Assembly (NCBI GenBank): GCA_025349905.2
Contig: MU624598.1
Coordinates: 1-43,344 of the forward strand
Source of the DNA: Blastocladiella britannica
Lineage: Eukaryota; Blastocladiomycota; Blastocladiomycetes; Blastocladiales; Blastocladiaceae
Reading direction: 5' to 3'
DNA: 43,344 nt
Of the stretch, positions 41,609 through 43,344 are shown piece by piece (position 1 is the first letter of the stretch; each line of letters opens with the position of its first letter). The notes beneath the pieces are model-generated. The model made no database searches. It was not told the origin of the DNA and saw only the letters and a program-made list of their open reading frames with translations. Position numbers and translations under genes: made by a program.

Positions 41609-43205
41609 ATGCCAGTGGATACGATCGTCTTTAAATACGACACGGAGCGACAGGCCTATGTGCCGGTGGGTGACTCGCTGCATCCTGGTTCAAGAGCACC
41701 GGCTGTGGAACTCATTTCTCAAGTGCCGCCATCACTTCGCTCTCGGGTATTCATCCTCATCAATCCATTCCCCAGAGGGCAGCTTTTCATCTTATATAAA
41801 ATCCACACACATTGCCCAGATGTCGGACGCGCTCTTGCTCTCGCGGCTCGAGATGCTCGCGCAAACGGCGAAGACGCACATGCCGACTGTGGTAGGATCC
41901 GTGCTACCCTTCGTAGTGCCGTGGATCCTCTTGATGCCAGTGATTGCGACCATCCGCTCAGCGACAGTAGCAGGAAATGCAGCAGCGGCAGTCCCATCAC
42001 CAGGTGTCAGTCAGCCAGGAGGAGCTGGTGATCCTGGAACTCCCTTTTCCAGCAGCAAATCAAGTAGCAACAGTGCCACCACCACCGGCATGTCGCCAGA
42101 GGAAGCCGAGTGGACAATGCTTGTACTTGCCTGCACTGTTGCCTTCTTTATCAGCATGGCTGTTGGTCCCTGGTACATTCACCGCACCCTTATGAAGGTA
42201 GGCTCATTTCATGGATCCTTGTTTATGATTGAGCTCAACAAGTGAAGGAAAAACAAACAACAGCGACACTTGGCAATCCGAGTGCTCCTCGACAACTTCA
42301 CAGCGCAAGATGCCTATGCATCGGATCGGCACCTCGTGTGGCGGATCGCTACCAGCCTCGATGCGGTCCAGGCAGGGGCAGGCATGTCGATCACGTCGTT
42401 TGAAGGCGACTTGGCTGCCAATGAGTGGGACTTTGAGTGCTATGAGACGGTATCGTATTTTGACATTTATGCGCCCCAAAGACCAAGAGCTCACGGAGCT
42501 TTTTTGTAACAGGCTATCAAAATCATTGTGCTGGGCTCCTCGGACGTCCTGGACGAGCACGGCACGATTCTGGCCCTCGATGCCTTATTCGGAGCAACCG
42601 GAGATGGCAGTCGCCAAGTAGGGTCGCCAGGTAGTCCTACCGACGCACCGCCAGTGTACACGGTAGAGCTGGGCCCCGAGGACTTGGAAAAGCCTCCAGA
42701 CTACTGCTTGATGCCAGCGACGCTCTTTGACGCCGATTACGAGTTGCATGCCAGTGGGAGCAGCAGCAGTGGCGCCAACAATCACCTGGGCGACGGGTTT
42801 GCTGTCCACGCCCGAGGACACCCGAGCCGTCGATCCTCCGCGTTGAGTGGCGCTGGTGCGGCAGAATCAGGTACAGCCGCGTCGCAACCAACGGAGGATC
42901 ACCGCGCGTCGTCCGACTTTTGCGAGGTGGATATGCGCGGCGTGGTGGTCGCCATGGCGGCCGAAGCACGCACGCGGTCTGGGACGCCGGCAGCGGCAGT
43001 GACTCCGATCTCGAGCCCGCTGCCGAGGATGTTGCCTCCCTCCAGCGCCATGGTCATTGGCCCCTTGGCGAACCCAGAGCTGCCTCCTCCTCCTCGTCGC
43101 TCCTCGAGTTTCTCTAATCCCATTGCCAACATCAACGGCGCTCTCATTACCAGCGGCCATTCTACTGTGCTTGACGATGGAGGTGCGGTCCATCGTGACA
43201 GCTGA
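41609..43205 (+). CDS. Unrecognised protein with two transmembrane segments
   Basis: Exons 41609-41746, 41820-42197, 42264-42449 and 42513-43205 join in phase: 464 aa. The N-terminus (MPVDTIVFKYDTERQAYVPV) looks like a beta hairpin. Exon 2 itself begins with ATG, so a shorter product is possible. Two hydrophobic helices follow: VLPFVVPWILLMPVIATI (about 70-90) and WTMLVLACTVAFFISMAVGPWY (about 145-166), separated by a Ser/Gly/Thr linker. Then comes a folded-looking segment (RVLLDNFTAQDAYASDRHLV, AIKIIVLGSSDVLDEHG) and a long Ser/Pro-rich tail. No signal peptide precedes the first helix. The hairpin-like two-helix plan suggests an endomembrane protein, but I recognise no family. Confidence 0.75.
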
Positions 43206-43344
43206 GTGTCTTTTTTTCGTTAGTGCATTCCCTTCATTCTGCCATACACTTCCTTTATTTCACATTCAACCCGTCTCCAACCCATCATATTGCAGTCACC
43301 GACCAGATATCCCATTCCTAGTTTTCTCTTTTTTTTTTTTTTTT
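43206..43344. other. 3' flank, no gene seen
   Basis: T/C-rich sequence after the last stop codon, ending in a T-run that reaches the window edge. It is consistent with a 3' UTR and downstream region; no coding or RNA structure was seen. Confidence 0.5.

Noticed and set aside
1..43344. Transposons, tRNA or rRNA genes, secondary-metabolite cluster
   Set aside because: No transposase or reverse-transcriptase motifs, terminal repeats, tRNA B-box structures or clustered biosynthetic enzymes were seen on either strand.

Overview
This is a gene-dense nuclear window from a fungus. Evidence: short spliceosomal introns (mostly 50-95 nt), GC-rich coding sequence, a U2 snRNA gene, fungal-type regulators (Zn(II)2Cys6 and C2H2) and orthologues of MAK16, SSL2/XPB, CWF19, LHS1 and mitoribosomal S18. 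The strong G+C bias, the A/T-rich introns and a paxillin-type LD+LIM protein would fit an early-diverging (zoosporic) fungus such as a blastocladiomycete or chytrid. That placement is inference. All gene models were assembled by hand from reading frames, GT-AG (rarely GC-AG) junctions and phase agreement. Several 5' ends and one complete gene remain uncertain.

Layout, left to right. The tail of an unknown gene (1-87, +) is followed by a U2 snRNA gene on the minus strand (386-569). Next come minus-strand genes for a Cue2/N4BP2-like CUE-Smr protein with an N-terminal ubiquitin-like region (665-2848), an unrecognised five-exon protein with an HELAH motif (2911-5634) and an OPT-family transporter (5797-8211). 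The transporter is head-to-head with a TMEM53/DUF829 hydrolase-like gene (8215-9042). A 1361-residue Zn2Cys6 protein (9080-13229, -) follows, then two poorly resolved convergent genes (13499-14084 + and 14065-15152 -). MAK16 (15175-16305 +) converges on a DCAF4-like WD40 gene (16325-17798 -), which is divergent from LHS1/GRP170 (17857-20474 +). Then come mitochondrial S18 (20542-21436 +) and a C2H2 factor (21514-22857 -).

The right half holds an unrecognised multi-exon gene with unresolved splice phases (23220-25366 +), a Ser-Pro-repeat single-pass membrane protein (25470-26891 -), an M1 aminopeptidase (27033-30143 -), a small secreted protein (30358-30833 -) and CWF19 (30920-32999 -). CWF19 is divergent from a BTB/POZ protein (33005-35926 +). 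TFIIH helicase XPB/SSL2 (35957-38909 -), an SPRY membrane protein (39012-40069 -), a paxillin-like LD+4xLIM protein (40250-41486 +) and an unrecognised two-TM protein (41609-43205 +) complete the window.

The genes do not form one pathway; they are mostly housekeeping (splicing, ribosome biogenesis, ER folding, transcription and repair, proteolysis). What stands out is architectural. Divergent start codons lie 3, 5, 22 and 58 nt apart, convergent stops lie 19-30 nt apart or overlap, and introns often carry a T-run just after the 5' splice site instead of a pyrimidine tract before the 3' splice site. I found no mobile element, CRISPR array, tRNA or rRNA, and no clear multi-gene novel system.
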